Positions 11,311 through 23,889 of a stretch of DNA of 64,000 bases are shown piece after piece. Each line of letters opens with the position of its first letter. The first letter of the stretch is position 1. Under the pieces are notes generated by a model that had not been told where the DNA came from, searched no databases, and saw only the letters and a program-made list of their open reading frames with translations. A program made the position numbers and the translations under genes. The stretch is from Diploscapter coronatus (taxonomy: Eukaryota; Nematoda; Chromadorea; Rhabditida; Rhabditidae), in assembly GCA_964036155.1 (NCBI GenBank), contig OZ038423.1, forward strand, positions 57,613,249 to 57,677,248, in the 5' to 3' direction.

Positions 11311-12701
11311 TCAAACCAGGTAGTGTCTGGCGACGAAAATGGCCAATAAAGCATACCCTGTGGAGAGGCCGACGCCTCCCGAGAAGCCCGAGCTCGAACC
11401 GAACCAGCCAGAGCCGTAGCCGGAATGACGCGGGCAGCACTCGTAACCGCAGCACACCTCGTTCCATCCACAGCCCCAGACAATCTCGCGAGGGCGCGTC
11501 TGGTCCTGGAATTAAATAAAATAACATTTTTGAACTTTTGGATAAGGTTAAAGATGCGAAATGATAATTTAGATGTGCTGAATTTTGACCTACCTGGAAA
11601 TGGACGTTTCCAAACTGCTGATCACCAGAGTCAATCGGCATGCGACACATGTTAGACGCTCCGCCCGAAGGTCGGTAGTACTGCTGGCCCCAATAGTACC
11701 TGAAAGTTAAAATAAGTGCAAAATATCTCATTTGGAGAAAACTAGCCCAAGCAAATTTCCAAAATGTTCCACATAAAATAGCTTTAACTTGAATCATTTT
11801 TGCATGTTTTAATATTTCCAAAGCTTACGGTCGATTGTTCCACATCATAGGTCCCGCGGCAGCTCGAATAATGGCTTTTCCGGCTTGGTAGGTCAGATAA
11901 CCGGCCGCCGCTCCGACGATCATGTTCTTGAACTGATTTGAGCGAACGAATGAGCCAACTCCGGATTTTGAATAGCTGAAAGAATGGCTTTGTAAAAATT
12001 TTAAAAATCGAGGATTAGAAATGTTATAATTTAGAAAATTTATTTTATCGGTAATTTTCTTACTGTGGCTTATGATATCCACCACTCCCAAATCCAGTGT
12101 TGTGATGTCCGTGGCCCCAATTGGTTCCAGCTGAAAGAAAACTCAAATTTCGGCTAAAATTTCAAAACTCTCACGATTCTGCTTATAGTTCGTCCCAGGA
12201 TTATAGCTGCCGATAGGCTGTTTATGGCCTGTATTTTTTGTGATCAAAAATTCAAGCAGTTGGTTAAGCTACCGTAATTCGTATTTCTATGGTATGCATT
12301 GTTGCCTTGAGGATAGTATCCACCGCCCGTGTTATGCGACTTGTGTCCGGATGAGCCTCCGAAGTGCGTACCTCGCGACATGCCTCCAGAACTCATGCGA
12401 GAGCCTGAGAATTCATCAGTTTTTAGAAAGTGCACTACTTTTGTTATAAGATAAAAATGTTATGTTCTCAAAGTCTAGGAACTAAGCTAGAAAATGGTAA
12501 TTCTCAATTTGAAATAAAAAACGTTTAAATCCCGAAGAAAAGGTAATTTTTATAAGCTAAAAGAAAATGTAAATTTTTACCAGAAGTGCCCCGACTCCTG
12601 CCCCCACCCGAAAATACCCCTCCGCCCCGTTTCGAGTCCGTCGGCGGGAAAAGCGTGCATAGCAGCAGAATCACAAAAATCTGCGCCAGTTTGTTCTCCA
12701 T
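11311..12701 (-). CDS. CX-module membrane-anchored protein (gene 2)
   Basis: Seven exons can be followed. Translation starts at 12701, two bases after a TTTCCAG acceptor, with a signal peptide (MENKLAQIFVILLLCTLFPP). Gly/Ser/His/Asn-rich exons follow (GGMSRGTHFGGSSGHKSHN and similar), then a hydrophobic stretch (MIVGAAAGYLTYQAGKAII), recalling the low-complexity and hydrophobic layout of prion-like proteins. The CX module follows: YYWGQQYYRP, MCRMPIDSGDQQFGNVHFQ, PREIVWGCGW, VCCGYECC. The C-terminus is Gly/Ser-rich and ends in a hydrophobic run (VGLSTGYALLAIFVA), a possible tail anchor or GPI signal. It is the same family as the gene at 6916-7747. Function unknown. Confidence 0.88.
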
Positions 12702-13458
12702 CTCTGGAAACTATCTTGGGTGAAATTAAAAAAAATTGAATTACGAGAATTAAGTGAAAACGAAATAAAAATGAGTTTAGTCCGAATTTGAAAAAAGTGT
12801 CTGGTTTGGCCGAGAAATTTGAGAAGAGATGTGAAATTCGTAAGCGCGAAAGAGAATTTATTTTGATTTCTGAGAAAAAAGTCAATTTCGAAGTCTCGAA
12901 GATGATTCATTCCACTATTTGATGTGATGAGAAGAAAAACCCAATGTTGAAATTTGTTCGTAATGACTTTTCCAGACAATAAAGTCTAATGTTCAAGAAA
13001 ATAAGGAGGAATGAAAATTATATCGTTTGTCAAGGGAATATCGATAAAGTTGATCGAAAGATAAGATAGGATTGTGTGCAAAGGGACAATAGATAGCTTT
13101 CGATGAGCGAAGTTTACATATTTCGCATTTTTTATCTGGTCTAGTTCTTCTAAGCTAAAGAGTAAACATTGTCATTTTTTAGATAAAAAATGCGATAGAA
13201 ATATAATTCAATAAAAAGGCGCGTGAATTTCGAATGGCTCTCGTGTATGATTTGATTAAAAAAAACGCGTAAATTAGGTAGAAAGAAAGTGGGAAAATTG
13301 AGTGGTTAGAGAAAACAAGTGGCGAATGCGTCGAAGACGCTCAAGAATCGATACATCAGGAAAGGCAGAGAGAAGGAAAGGGGGAGCAATGAAAAACAAC
13401 TAACGAGAGGCGAAGCGGAAAGCAATCAGACAAAAGCTGCTGTGCCCCCTCGCTACGC

Positions 13459-13543
13459 GGTCCTTGCCCGAAGCATGAAAAACAGGCCAAGCACCACGGG
13501 AGCAGTCTCGAAGCGCCAAGCCCAAGCGCTACGGGCAAGGACC
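13459..13543. repeat. Hairpin in a GC-rich intergenic patch
   Basis: The arm GGTCCTTGCCCGAAGC (13459-13474) pairs with 13528-13543 over 15 of 16 positions, with a single A-A mismatch and a loop of 53 bases. The loop contains further short self-complementary pieces (AGCG...CGCT). The surrounding 13.3-13.65 kb is much richer in G and C than the rest of the intergenic DNA and is open on both strands without protein-like content. A structured RNA is possible but unproven. Confidence 0.5.
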
Positions 13544-14233
13544 CGGACTGAAAGAAGAATGCAATTCGAAGATAACGACACGGCATGTGGAACCTTTCTC
13601 CTTCGAGGAGCAAACCCCCCCAGAGAAATAACGAAATCGAAATAAGACCTCCATTTCCTATCGGTGAAAACAAGTACAAACTATGTCGTATCGAACAAAC
13701 GACTTGACCTTTTATTCAATTACAAAAACCAATAAATCGTTTAGAAAGTTGAAATTTCTCAAAATCGCGAAAAATTGGTCAATACGTGGTGAAAACACAT
13801 TTAACAATGATTGTTCATTTTTAACAGGCCTATTAGCCGGTTTCTATTTTTCTAGACTCACTTGAACACTGCTATTTCTGTGTACTTTAGAAAGACCCTC
13901 ACAGAATTTACTGATAGCTCACAAAGTGGCAATTATCACATGCAGGCATCTACGAAATACGAGAGAAATGTCGTATCGATAAAGCTCTTATTGAAAAAGG
14001 CTAGCTGAAAAATTAGTGAAAGGAAAATAGATTAGGCTAGGAAGATTAATGTATTCTCCACGTTTCGTTGAAAGAAATAATGAAAAATTCTATTAGAATG
14101 TGAAGAATCTAAATAATAACAAAGCTTTGGATAAAATTTAGAATGATATATAAAGAAGAAAAAACCCATGTAATATGTGGTTTACAATTTAAATACCAAA
14201 TGATAACATATTTTGATTACGAAAGATGTTTGG

Positions 14234-15732
14234 TTATTCATCGACCGATGCGGACTGTTTTCGCTTGCTGATCTCTGACTCCTTCATCTTGGCGAAAGGC
14301 CCAGAATTTTTCAACATCTGCGATGTAGCCGCTGAAATTTGGACGATATGAAAATTTCTGAAACTTTTCGGCAAAATTGGCTGCATGAACATTTGAACAG
14401 GCACGTCTTGATTTCATATTGAGTTTAATCTACATGACATCGTTGGATTGAAGATAGTGGATCGAAAATGTTAACCGATGCATGAAGTCTTATGTATTGA
14501 CTGGTAGGTTAATTTTATTTAAACCTATACACATATTCGGAGATATCAAACTAGCAGCGGCAGAATATTGCTTCCGAAGCTGACTACGATGCGTACTGTC
14601 TTGACTGATATCGACTAAACTTTTCTATATAAAAAAAAATCCGAATCCCCAAACTAACCAATATTGCAAACGACGCTAGCTGCTTCGTATAAGCCGAAAT
14701 TCTGAAATGGCAACTTTTCTTAAATATAGCGATTTTTATCCTTACAAGGTTTTCCGACATTATTCCTTCGAGGCTTTTCATACGACGATTATCTTTGTTT
14801 TCAGTTTTAAGTTTGAAAGATCCCTTCTGATTCTTTGAAGACTTTGAGGAACTCGGTCCTAACTGAAATTTGAAAATCTGTAGTTCATACTACCCCTAAA
14901 AATTTTAGTATTATCAATGATCAATTACTTGAGACGAAGTAAATTATACTGATTTTTGATGCACGGTAATTAGCGTATTGCTTGCAGTTGACTTTTTCAC
15001 TATTACATCTTGCTCAAGGAATGGAGTAGACGACTATTTATGAATACGCAATGCACACCCTGCATATTCGAATTTGTGTATCATTTAGTTAGTCTCAAGT
15101 TATCGGTCAGTGACAATATATAGAACTAGAATCTTCGCTCAGTTATTTATGCTGTCTATATAATCATCACAGGTGTTTCGAATAGCTCAAACACATCGTT
15201 TTCTAATAGCTCAAATGCATAAAATCATGCTTGATGACAATTTTTTAATCTAGACAGGTGCTTCTGCAAGATCAATGACTAAAATGGTCTCTGTGAGGAA
15301 CACTCCAGTGCAAATTTGTAGCCTTTCGATCGAAGCTAAAATAACAAGCACTCACATTTTTACCGTCCGTATTATGGTTGGGTGGGGAGTATTCTGAAAA
15401 GAAAAATATGAAAATACAAATTTAGACCTATTCTAAGAAATTATCCAGTGATAATAGCAAAACTTACTTGGTTTTTCGACTTTTTTAGATTTCAGGTTCA
15501 TTTTATTCAGATCATTTAGGAATTTTTCGTCTAGAGTGTCGAAATTCTTGTCTTTCTCTTTAGAATGCCTCAAGGAAGAGGATCGTCTATATGAATCTCG
15601 TCTGGACATATTAGATTCTTCGATAGTTGAATTTTCAGAGCTGGTGATAGAACCGAGGCAAGCTTCTCTTAAGACGACGATATTTCGATACTCTGTAAAC
15701 ATTCCGTCAGATGCTAACGACGCACGATGCAT
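14234..15732 (-). CDS. Unrecognised Ser/Lys-rich protein, about 216 aa
   Basis: Six exons join in frame on the minus strand to 216 residues and stop at 14234. The first exon (MHRASLASDGMF...) holds the main basic, serine-rich part, including SRRDSYRRSSSLRHSKEKDK. This is followed by a Lys/Asn segment (SKSSKNQKGSF), a less biased part (NFGLYEAASVVCNI) and the end SKRKQSASVDE. There is no signal peptide or membrane helix. The many R/K-x-x-S sites suggest a phosphorylated, probably disordered protein, which is inference. Introns have good GT and TTTCAG-like ends and phases agree at every junction, the main reason to believe the gene. An upstream coding exon cannot be excluded because the start has no acceptor beside it. 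No family recognised. Confidence 0.6.
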
Positions 15733-16279
15733 TCAGAATTAGAAAATATCTCGATCCAGCAGATTTTAGATTATAATTAAGTAGCTTATCGTTGGAATTG
15801 TAACGCATGACAGAATTATTGGGCGTGAGAATAGGACGAAGGTAGTTTGCACAAGAAATTAATTGTTGCGTCGATAAACAAAAATATCTCCCAGGAAGGC
15901 TGAGAGACAATGCGAAATATGTGAACGGAAAATAAAATTAAAACACGAATATATAAGGAAAGCATGATATATGAGAAGTGTGCGTGCATATGCATCTAGA
16001 ACTCGCATAAAGACATTATTGGTGCAGGTATAACGAGTCGAGATTGCTAGAGTTAAACGACCTCATCTTCAGATTACGTGTTGAAATATGGTAGAAAAAA
16101 GTTCGTTAGATTATTCTCAGCATATGACCAATATGTGGGCATTTAATTCGACTTAATTTAGTTACAGCTGAAAACATATTATCACGACGATATGTGACTA
16201 TTGTATAAAAGGTTAACGGCGGGCATTATAACTTGAATATTGAAGGGAAATGAAGTTGGTTTGAATTCAAAATGTAGCA

Positions 16280-16409
16280 TTTATTATTTTAGTGAGAATA
16301 TCGTTTTTGTATCTTCGCTTTGTTGTTAGTTCTCTGCTGGAAAAGCTATTTCCTCTTCGCCGCAGCAAAATACCTCGAACTCAATTCCTCGGCGCTGTGT
16401 TCGGCGTAA
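16280..16409 (-). other. Candidate 3' terminal exon with polyadenylation signal
   Basis: On the minus strand a TTTCCACAG acceptor opens a 21-codon frame (16409-16346) that encodes YAEHSAEELSSRYFAAAKRK and stops. A minus-strand AATAAA lies 60 bases further on (16280-16285). GC content rises sharply over the exon. This looks like the last exon of a gene extending to the right, but no upstream exon could be assigned in 16.5-20.4 kb. A second frame through the same bases (containing FEVFCCGEEEIAF) is also open, so the frame is not settled. Confidence 0.3.
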
Positions 16410-19400
16410 CTGTGGAAACTGCTAATTGCATAAGTACGAACGAAACGCCGACATATGAAACGAGACAATGATATAAGAAATCGTGGAGTTATGATGTAGC
16501 AGGGAATAAATGTCCAATAAGTCACATTACATTGGGAAAAAATTCAGAATAACAAAATAATAGAAATTAAAGTGACACTATAGAGGATACTGATGAAAAA
16601 TCTGTCTTCGATTCTGAGGCTCAGAACATTGGTACCATATCATCTGCGCGTTATCCTTGTTAGTTTTTAATGAAGAGAAAACGATCTAACATCATCTTTC
16701 TGGATAGTCTTTTCCCAAGTTCAAATAAAATGTTGCTTCATTCTAGTGAACGCAAAACATATTGTGTCTGGGTTGACTATCTCCTCGAGGAGTCCACTCG
16801 AAAAGTTCAAAGAGTTGAAAACGCGAACATAAAGCGGAAAGAGAGGCGAAGAAAAGCTGGATTCTGAGATTCTTCGAGAGTTGCAAGTCGGCGAGAGTGT
16901 TTTGTGCTTATTTTCCTCATTGTCCTCTGCACGGTCAGAAGGATCTTCGTATCTTCTCCATTTTAAGGAAGATATCCTTCTCCAGAGGATCTTTGCTTAT
17001 AGCTGATTTATCTATTGATCACCCGGAAATCGTTCTGGCAATTTTATATGGTGAATTTCTATCGAACAGATTTGGCCTTTCTGCTCAGCAGAAAATTCTC
17101 AATTTATGGAGAATTCATACTGAACAGACCGACGATTTTCGTGCTATTTGATGCTAGCTGATTCTTGGGATGAAGGAAAGCCTAGTCTACACCTGAATAG
17201 TTCATATTCGAAAGCGCAATATCTGCATGTCTTCTCAATTCTTTAATTCTTCTCATATCTCATATATCGTATGGCCACCTTTTCTCATCTTCTTCCCTCT
17301 CGTCCTCGTCAGCCCGCGTCTTACGCGTCGTCGTAAGTAGGCCATTGCAATTTCCGCGTCACTCCCAATTTCTCCCTCCGACAATCGTGTTCATATCTGC
17401 TTCTTCTTCTCGCTTGCATTTTTGCAGCTTCCACTCTCGTGCTATCCCAAGGCTACGTACGTGTGCGTCTGTTTGTCAATAATTACTTTTAATTATCGCA
17501 GCAGAGTGTAAAATTGTCCTGTCACTTTTTTCGAGAAAGCATAGCTTTGTCTTAGTTTTCTTGAATTACTGTCTACGGGATTTCGCTTTTTCATAGCGTA
17601 ATTTGCTGAGTAGACATTCTTGAATCGTTCTGATCTGTGTGGACGTCGATTTCACATAAAAATTTGAGGACGAAACAAATGCATCCCCGATCTTGAGATT
17701 GATTTCTATTCGTGTAAGTCTATCGACCCATTCGTAAAGTAATTGTCTTACTACGATCTCCAACCCGATACCATATCTTTCTCTCTGTCAGTATCGTGAT
17801 CCCCAGTCCTGCGCGATTCGGAAGGATATCCATCGAGAGAAGGAAAGGAATAATCTCGCGTTTCCCTGTGCGCCTTCCGTTCTTCATCACTTTCTTCTAA
17901 TTTCTCATTCTCCGTCCATCGTTCTTCTCTCGACAATTTTTACGCATCTTTTCCCGCTCCACTGACCTTTATCAGTCTTATCGATATCTATCATTACAGT
18001 TCTCCTAGTTTCTCCCCTTTCCAAGCCACCCCTCTCCTTGTTTTTCATCGTTTCAGCGAAACTTCTATGTGTTTCCACCATTGACTGGCAAAATTATGAA
18101 TGTTTGATAACAACTCTAAAGGACAACTTGACAACCTCAAATTCACAGAAGAGTATGGCAAATCTCTTCTTCTGTTTAGCATAATTTATGTACCCAGACA
18201 ACTGCCATATATTGCCACCTTTCATGTTGAAAACAGATAATCCCTCGCCTGAAGTTTCGACCCTTTATCCAATCAAAGCTAAAACCTTAGCAATTAGCGT
18301 ATATCACTAACAACGTACGGATTAGTCTGGGTCTTAACCTTGCCCGGCCCGGCTCAGGTACAGGTTTTCATCGCCTCATCCCTCCCAGTCTCCCCCATCG
18401 GTATGGGCAAAGGGCCAAGGCCGCTTTCCCTCAGTCTCCGCATATGTTGATGTCTTTCGCTCTCCGTCTTTGGGACGATCTCTCATCCCGATAGCCATCC
18501 ACAGTCATTCGAATAAATGGCTATATGCAATACGCAGATTTCCTGATTTGTACGTATTTTATTTGAATCTAAGAAAATATTTATTCTTCTTCATTAAAAT
18601 TACCATTTTCATGATTCCTGACCAAGATATGCTAATTTTTAGTTCTACAGATCTGTTGATGACCGATTCAATTCTATCCATTTCTCCTTTTTTCGGCATT
18701 TTTGCATTGAGTTTCTCTCATGAAAAGAACACCTTCTTTCGATTTTCTGTGACGAATTGATTATTGTTCGACCATCTTCTTCCAACAATAGGGCCTCGGA
18801 CGCGTTTCCATCGATATATTCGTCGATTTTCTTCTGTCAGAGGTGAAATGGCATGTGACAACAACAGCGCACGCATTTACCTCGTTTACTGCTTTTTATA
18901 TAACTGTTACATCTCAAATTAGAACTATCGCAAACGCGAATTGTAAGTGTTTTTGATTTTTTCACAGCAACTTACAAACCTCAAGCTACGCGAAGAGTGG
19001 CGAAGAATTCCTTCCTGTTCTTCCATACCTACTTATGATTTGAATGCTTCTAAGTCGAGTCATTTTTTCTTCGCGCTCCTTCACCAGGAAGCGCTTGAAT
19101 TGTGAGAAGTTTCGATTATTATGCTATTCGTTTCCCAGCTGTTCCATTCTTGCCAATTCCATGATTCCCTCTTTAAGATGCATTTATGCATTTTCGCACT
19201 GATGCCTTATGGTCCAAACAGGATTCCACGATTTGCTTGCTTATGAATGAAAACATCGATTATCCTGATGCAATGTTTTCATATTTCTTCCCGACAGTCA
19301 CTCTTCCGTGAACTATATCCAACTTTCACTTGATCTCGTCTCACTTCTTATCAACCAGATAGCTTCCATATCAATCGACACTTTCACCAAATCGACCCAG

Positions 19401-20434
19401 TAGTTCTTCTTGTTTTCCAGAATTCGTTCATTTTGCTATGGGGGGTGACTACGACGGTTGTTTATATCGCGCATCCATCCCACTACCTTGTTACTGTTCC
19501 TCACAGTTTATTTCAACCGGTTCTCTGCCCGTATTTCGTGCTGCTGCGAATGGCGCTGTTGGCAATCACATCAATCGATGAGTGCGCGGTGCGAGCGTCC
19601 TGCCTGCCCTGCCCATTTTGAGTCTCTTCAACTGCCCCCACTTCCATTCGAGTTGCAACTCTCTTAACACCGATGGAATGTCCTTGCCCGCGTTCTTCAC
19701 TTGTCGTCTGGCGCTTGGCCTGCCCTGCCTTGACTGATTCAATTCGTCTGATTAGTGCTGACTTAAAGACGATTGATTTTTAGTCAATCGTTTCAAGAAT
19801 TTTGGAATTTGGTGAAAGATCCAAAATAGTCTCTTTCCATTTGAAGCATCGCTTACCTTTAATGCAAGTCAAATTGTATCACATTTCAAGATTTTTCGCC
19901 TCGGCAGTAAAGCATTCGGTTCAGTTCCACTAATTCCATTAACTATGCGCCTCAAATTCTCATCATCTAATTGGGCGCAGACTTCATCCATTCTCTAAAT
20001 GCACTCAACTTCTGCCCAATCGAGCTAAATCGAGTACTCCTCATCCTCCAAGTTAGGCATTTTCTTCGATTCCAGGCGATCGACGCACCTCGCGCCATTC
20101 ATCCTCATTCATTCTCCTCTTCTCTTCAAGTCTTCCTCGACCTCTTTCAACTGGTTTTCTCCCTCTGCGACTTTGCAGCAGTATTTTTCTGCTACTGCAT
20201 CTTGTTTCCCAATTTCGTCTCCTACGGGACTTCTTTCACATTCAACCCAATTGCTTCTACAGCAGATATCATTTCCACGGCGATCTCGTTTCATTGCAGC
20301 CAAACGTAGAGCCTGATTTGATAGCCACAAATTGATCGCTTTACATCCGGAAAGATTTCCAATTATTCATACAATCGTTCGCGCTCAGTGTTATCTGATA
20401 GATTGTCCGATTTTTAATCACACACCTTCAGGAG
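16410..20434. other. Gene-poor stretch upstream of the PTB gene
   Basis: About 4 kb without a supported exon. Several short open frames exist but show neither domain content nor convincing splice junctions. Bases 19.9-20.3 kb are pyrimidine-rich on the plus strand. The region probably holds promoter or outron sequence of the gene starting at 20435 and possibly missing exons of the gene ending near 16.3 kb. Confidence 0.35.
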
Positions 20435-23115
20435 ATGGTTCTGCCTCTGTGCAGATGCCGAGTGCTGTACATTGGTTCTGCCGTGCCAACGATCACGAAA
20501 GATGGACTTCAAGGAATTCAGCAGCCACTGAAAGAACGATACCCCATAGAAGATACACCGGAAACGAGAGGAATTGATTCATGGTTTGACTCCTGGACTC
20601 TGATTCTCTTCGAGAGCATGTATATTTGAGGCTATCAGTGTGGTCAAACGGCATTCTTCTCGAGTACATCGAAGGCGACAAGAAGAGCGAGACCAACTTC
20701 TGGCCCATCAATACGCTTCATTACTGCGCGGCAGTAAGATTCGTCAATATTAGCGGATACGCCATTGAAGGTTGCAGTTCCTCCATTGTATCCAAAGAAA
20801 TGCATCCAGTTTAGGCGGCGGAGAACGTTTTTTGCCACTCGACTCGCCATTTGCAAATATTCCCGACTCGCCTCATCCACCCATCTTCGCAGCCATGATG
20901 AGGAGAACGACTGGAGTTAAAGTACGCGCAATAATTGAGCAATTTGGTTACTTCGTCAAGTTTCATGAAGGAGTACAAAGAAACTACGTTTACAGTGCAG
21001 CAATTTTTCAGCTGTAGAAGAGTTTAAATTGTTACGTCTAGACCAGACATAAGTTGAATTTAATTTCTCCTCAGGTACTTGAGTGTCACGGATTTATCTG
21101 CACGAATTCGAAAGCGGCGAACGCTCTGGTTCGATGCTGCTTCCACGCGTACGCCGACTCGATCTACTTGAAGATGGAAGATAAAATCCCAGGATTGAAA
21201 GCCATCAAGGCAAGTTAAACGCCGAGGAGAAATTAGCTGCTTACGATGCAACTTCAGGAAGGGTCGAGTGGCGAAAGATCGCCCGGCAGCCCCGAAAGCG
21301 ACATCGACAATCGATCACTCGAGGCAGGCGAGGACCACGTAGATCAGAGACCTCCTCATAGAGTAACTCGCTTAGAATTTTAAAACTTGATATCGACTTT
21401 ATAGAATAGTACACTATGCTCATGATGCTAAGCTTTCTTTTACATCTCAAATCCTCAGATCATGTACAAATTTTTATTGTACAAATTCACCGACACCAAG
21501 AAAACAGTCAACGTTTTATAGACTTGGGAACGACGACAACAGGACGGCGAGTATGATTCAGTCAGCATTAGCAGCAGCATGGTACGCGGACAAAAGAAGG
21601 CTGCCAGTGAGACTGGTGGGTAATTCTTCCGTAGTTTTTGCGAACGTATTTGTCGCTTTATCATCACCTTTCAATATACTATATCGAGTCTCGTAATTCG
21701 GGTATTGTCTCATTGGAATGTGACGGAGGCAGCGAGGAAGGGAGACGTGAAAATGAGTGATGAGAATGAGTGGCCTTGCGACGGGAGCGATATACGAAAT
21801 ATCTGAATGACATTGGGATGTGCGGATGAAGAAGGGAATAAAATCGGAACGAAACCGATTATGAGAAGATATCACCAGTGACGCAAAATTGCTTTAGGCA
21901 GAGGAGCGCTCGTGCCCTACATCGATGGTCCGCCACTTCGCCGAGCCGGCTCCGACATTGATCTCGCATTCCGCGAGCGTGGTCCGCAGCTTAGAGGACC
22001 ACCACCCCATGGAGGACCAATGCCTCCGTTCCCTCCACCAGGAGGATTCCCCTTCCCACATATGCTCGGACCACCTCCCCCAGGAATGCGCGGGCCATTC
22101 CCGCCACCCCCTCCGCACATGATGAGGCATCCACCTCATCCGGCCTTCTTCCACCCTCCGGTATGAGCATTTGAAAAAGAGTTGCAGCAAAAGATGTTCA
22201 ACTTTCAGCCTCCACACATGTTCCCTGTGCCGCCCCACATGAGAGGTCGCTTCCCTCCGCCCCCACCGCCGTTCTTCCCTCATCACTTCGGACCTCACCC
22301 AAGAGGCGGTCATCCAATGTTCTGTCCGCCGCCGCCCTTCGGTATGCCACCCCCATTCAATAGACCAACGACCCCCGAGGGACCGATCATAACTGGTAGA
22401 CTTTTACAAATTGCCTTGATCTATGTTCATAAAATAGGCCCCGAATCAGTCTATGGCACTATGAGAAGAAACGCTTACGAAGAACCAGCGTACGTCGCTA
22501 CTGGACATGGTCTCGTCCCAGAAGCGTCCTATCAACCCAGCAACTATCCCGATGATCATTACCAGTCGTATTATGACACTTTTAAGAAGCGAACTTTGAA
22601 GAAGGTAATTCTTGAAGTCTTTTTTGAAAAAGAGGTTTGAACTGATCAGGGTGGACCTGTCGAGTCGAGTAGCATCGCGTCGACGAATCGGAACGAGACA
22701 GTCTGGGACCAGTACGAGTGGAGCATCTACCGCAGACCACACATGAATGAACGAGCCTTCGGCGGAACGCTGAGATCGACGAAAGATACAAGCAATGCTA
22801 CGCTGAATCGCTCGGACCGAGCTGAGGTCGCTTCTCAGACCGTTGAGGCAGATGTAAGCCTTTAGAAATTTTGTCTTGCCAGTAAGTCAGCCATCTGTTT
22901 GAAGAATTTTTCACTTGTTGAATATTATCTTTTTCAAGATGATATACGTGTTTCAATCACCAATTTTCCTGATCGAAGCTTGATTTTCTTTTCAGATTAT
23001 CAGACCCGACACCCCACCAATCGACTATGACGCCTTCGAGAACATGAAAGTCAACGCCGGCAAAAATGGAGGACCCTCAACTTCGACACCTAATAATCGA
23101 ATGCCCGTCTACTAG
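20435..23115 (+). CDS. PTB/PID-domain protein with proline-rich middle, about 555 aa
   Basis: Eleven exons give about 555 residues. The start lies three bases after a CTTCAG acceptor. Residues about 8-175 form a phosphotyrosine-binding-type (PID) domain: VLYIGSAVPTITKDGLQGI, IDSWLSVWSNGILLEYIEGD, FLPLDSPFANIP and the C-terminal helix region (CHGFICTNSKAANALVRCCF, HAYADS). A linker follows, then about 150 residues of Pro/Phe/Met/His-rich sequence (PPHGGPMPPFPPPGGF and similar, near 21.9-22.4 kb) and a Tyr-rich C-terminal part ending NNRMPVY. The domain would bind membrane-receptor peptides and the proline tract SH3 or WW partners (inference). The intron after LKAIK starts with GC instead of GT. 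The protein looks conserved, but I cannot name its vertebrate counterpart. Confidence 0.85.
21210..21257 (+). other. GC-AG intron in the PTB gene
   Basis: The exon ends ...AAG and the intron begins GCAAGT and ends TTCAG, the usual context of the rare GC-AG class. The reading frame is kept only when this 48-base intron is removed; no GT donor in place would do so. Confidence 0.7.
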
Positions 23116-23860
23116 TAATTTCCATGCTCTTACTTCTACTCTAATTCTTTGCCAAATTTTCTTGCCTTCACTTGAAACTTCATATTGAGAATATACACAT
23201 TATTACGGAAATCACAATACGCTATTCGTGGGCAATTAATAAAAGTAGCATCGAAAAACAGACTATAACATTGTCATCATATGAACTCGCTGAGCTGAAA
23301 AGTTTAGTATCCAACACTCTATTAGTAACTCCCTACTCTATGCCCTATGGGTAAGCTGTTACTTTTTAATTGGCTCAAAATACTCATATTCGTTCAATTT
23401 TGTGGTGCTACTTTTATTAATTGCCCTATTTGTGCCTTATTTGTTTCGAAAGATGTAGCATGTGAGAAATTTTAAATATTTATCTTTTCTTCAGACTGTG
23501 GCCTTTTCACTTGTTTTAATACACATTTCATTTAGACTACTTTTTGCATTTACGAATATAAATATTTGCTAGTTTCAAACTATGAGTAAACACGTTGAGA
23601 AATTATATTGAAAGATGATACTGCCATGTAATTTTAATATCCAACTTTCCCAGATACGTTTATTTTCACTTGCAATAATAAATTGTTCGAAGAATATCAC
23701 ATAGCGTTGGCTCTACATCAAAGCTGTCAGAAGCACATATTGCTCATTTTTGGACGTAATAACGCAAAAGACGTGAATTTTAAAATTCCAGTGAAATGAT
23801 TACCTTCGAGGTTCCAAAAATCCTGGCCAATAAACAAACGCACACGTTTCGAATTGTTCA

Positions 23861-23882
23861 TGTGTGTGTGTGTATGTGTGTG
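23861..23882. repeat. TG microsatellite
   Basis: About eleven TG units interrupted once by TA, in the spacer between the PTB gene and unc-79, just before a GC-rich patch that may be the first leader exon of unc-79. Confidence 0.85.
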
Positions 23883-23889
23883 CAATGGC

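Noticed and set aside
13319..13679. About 108-codon open frames on both strands
   Set aside because: Both follow from local GC richness. Composition is not protein-like and there are no splice or start signals.
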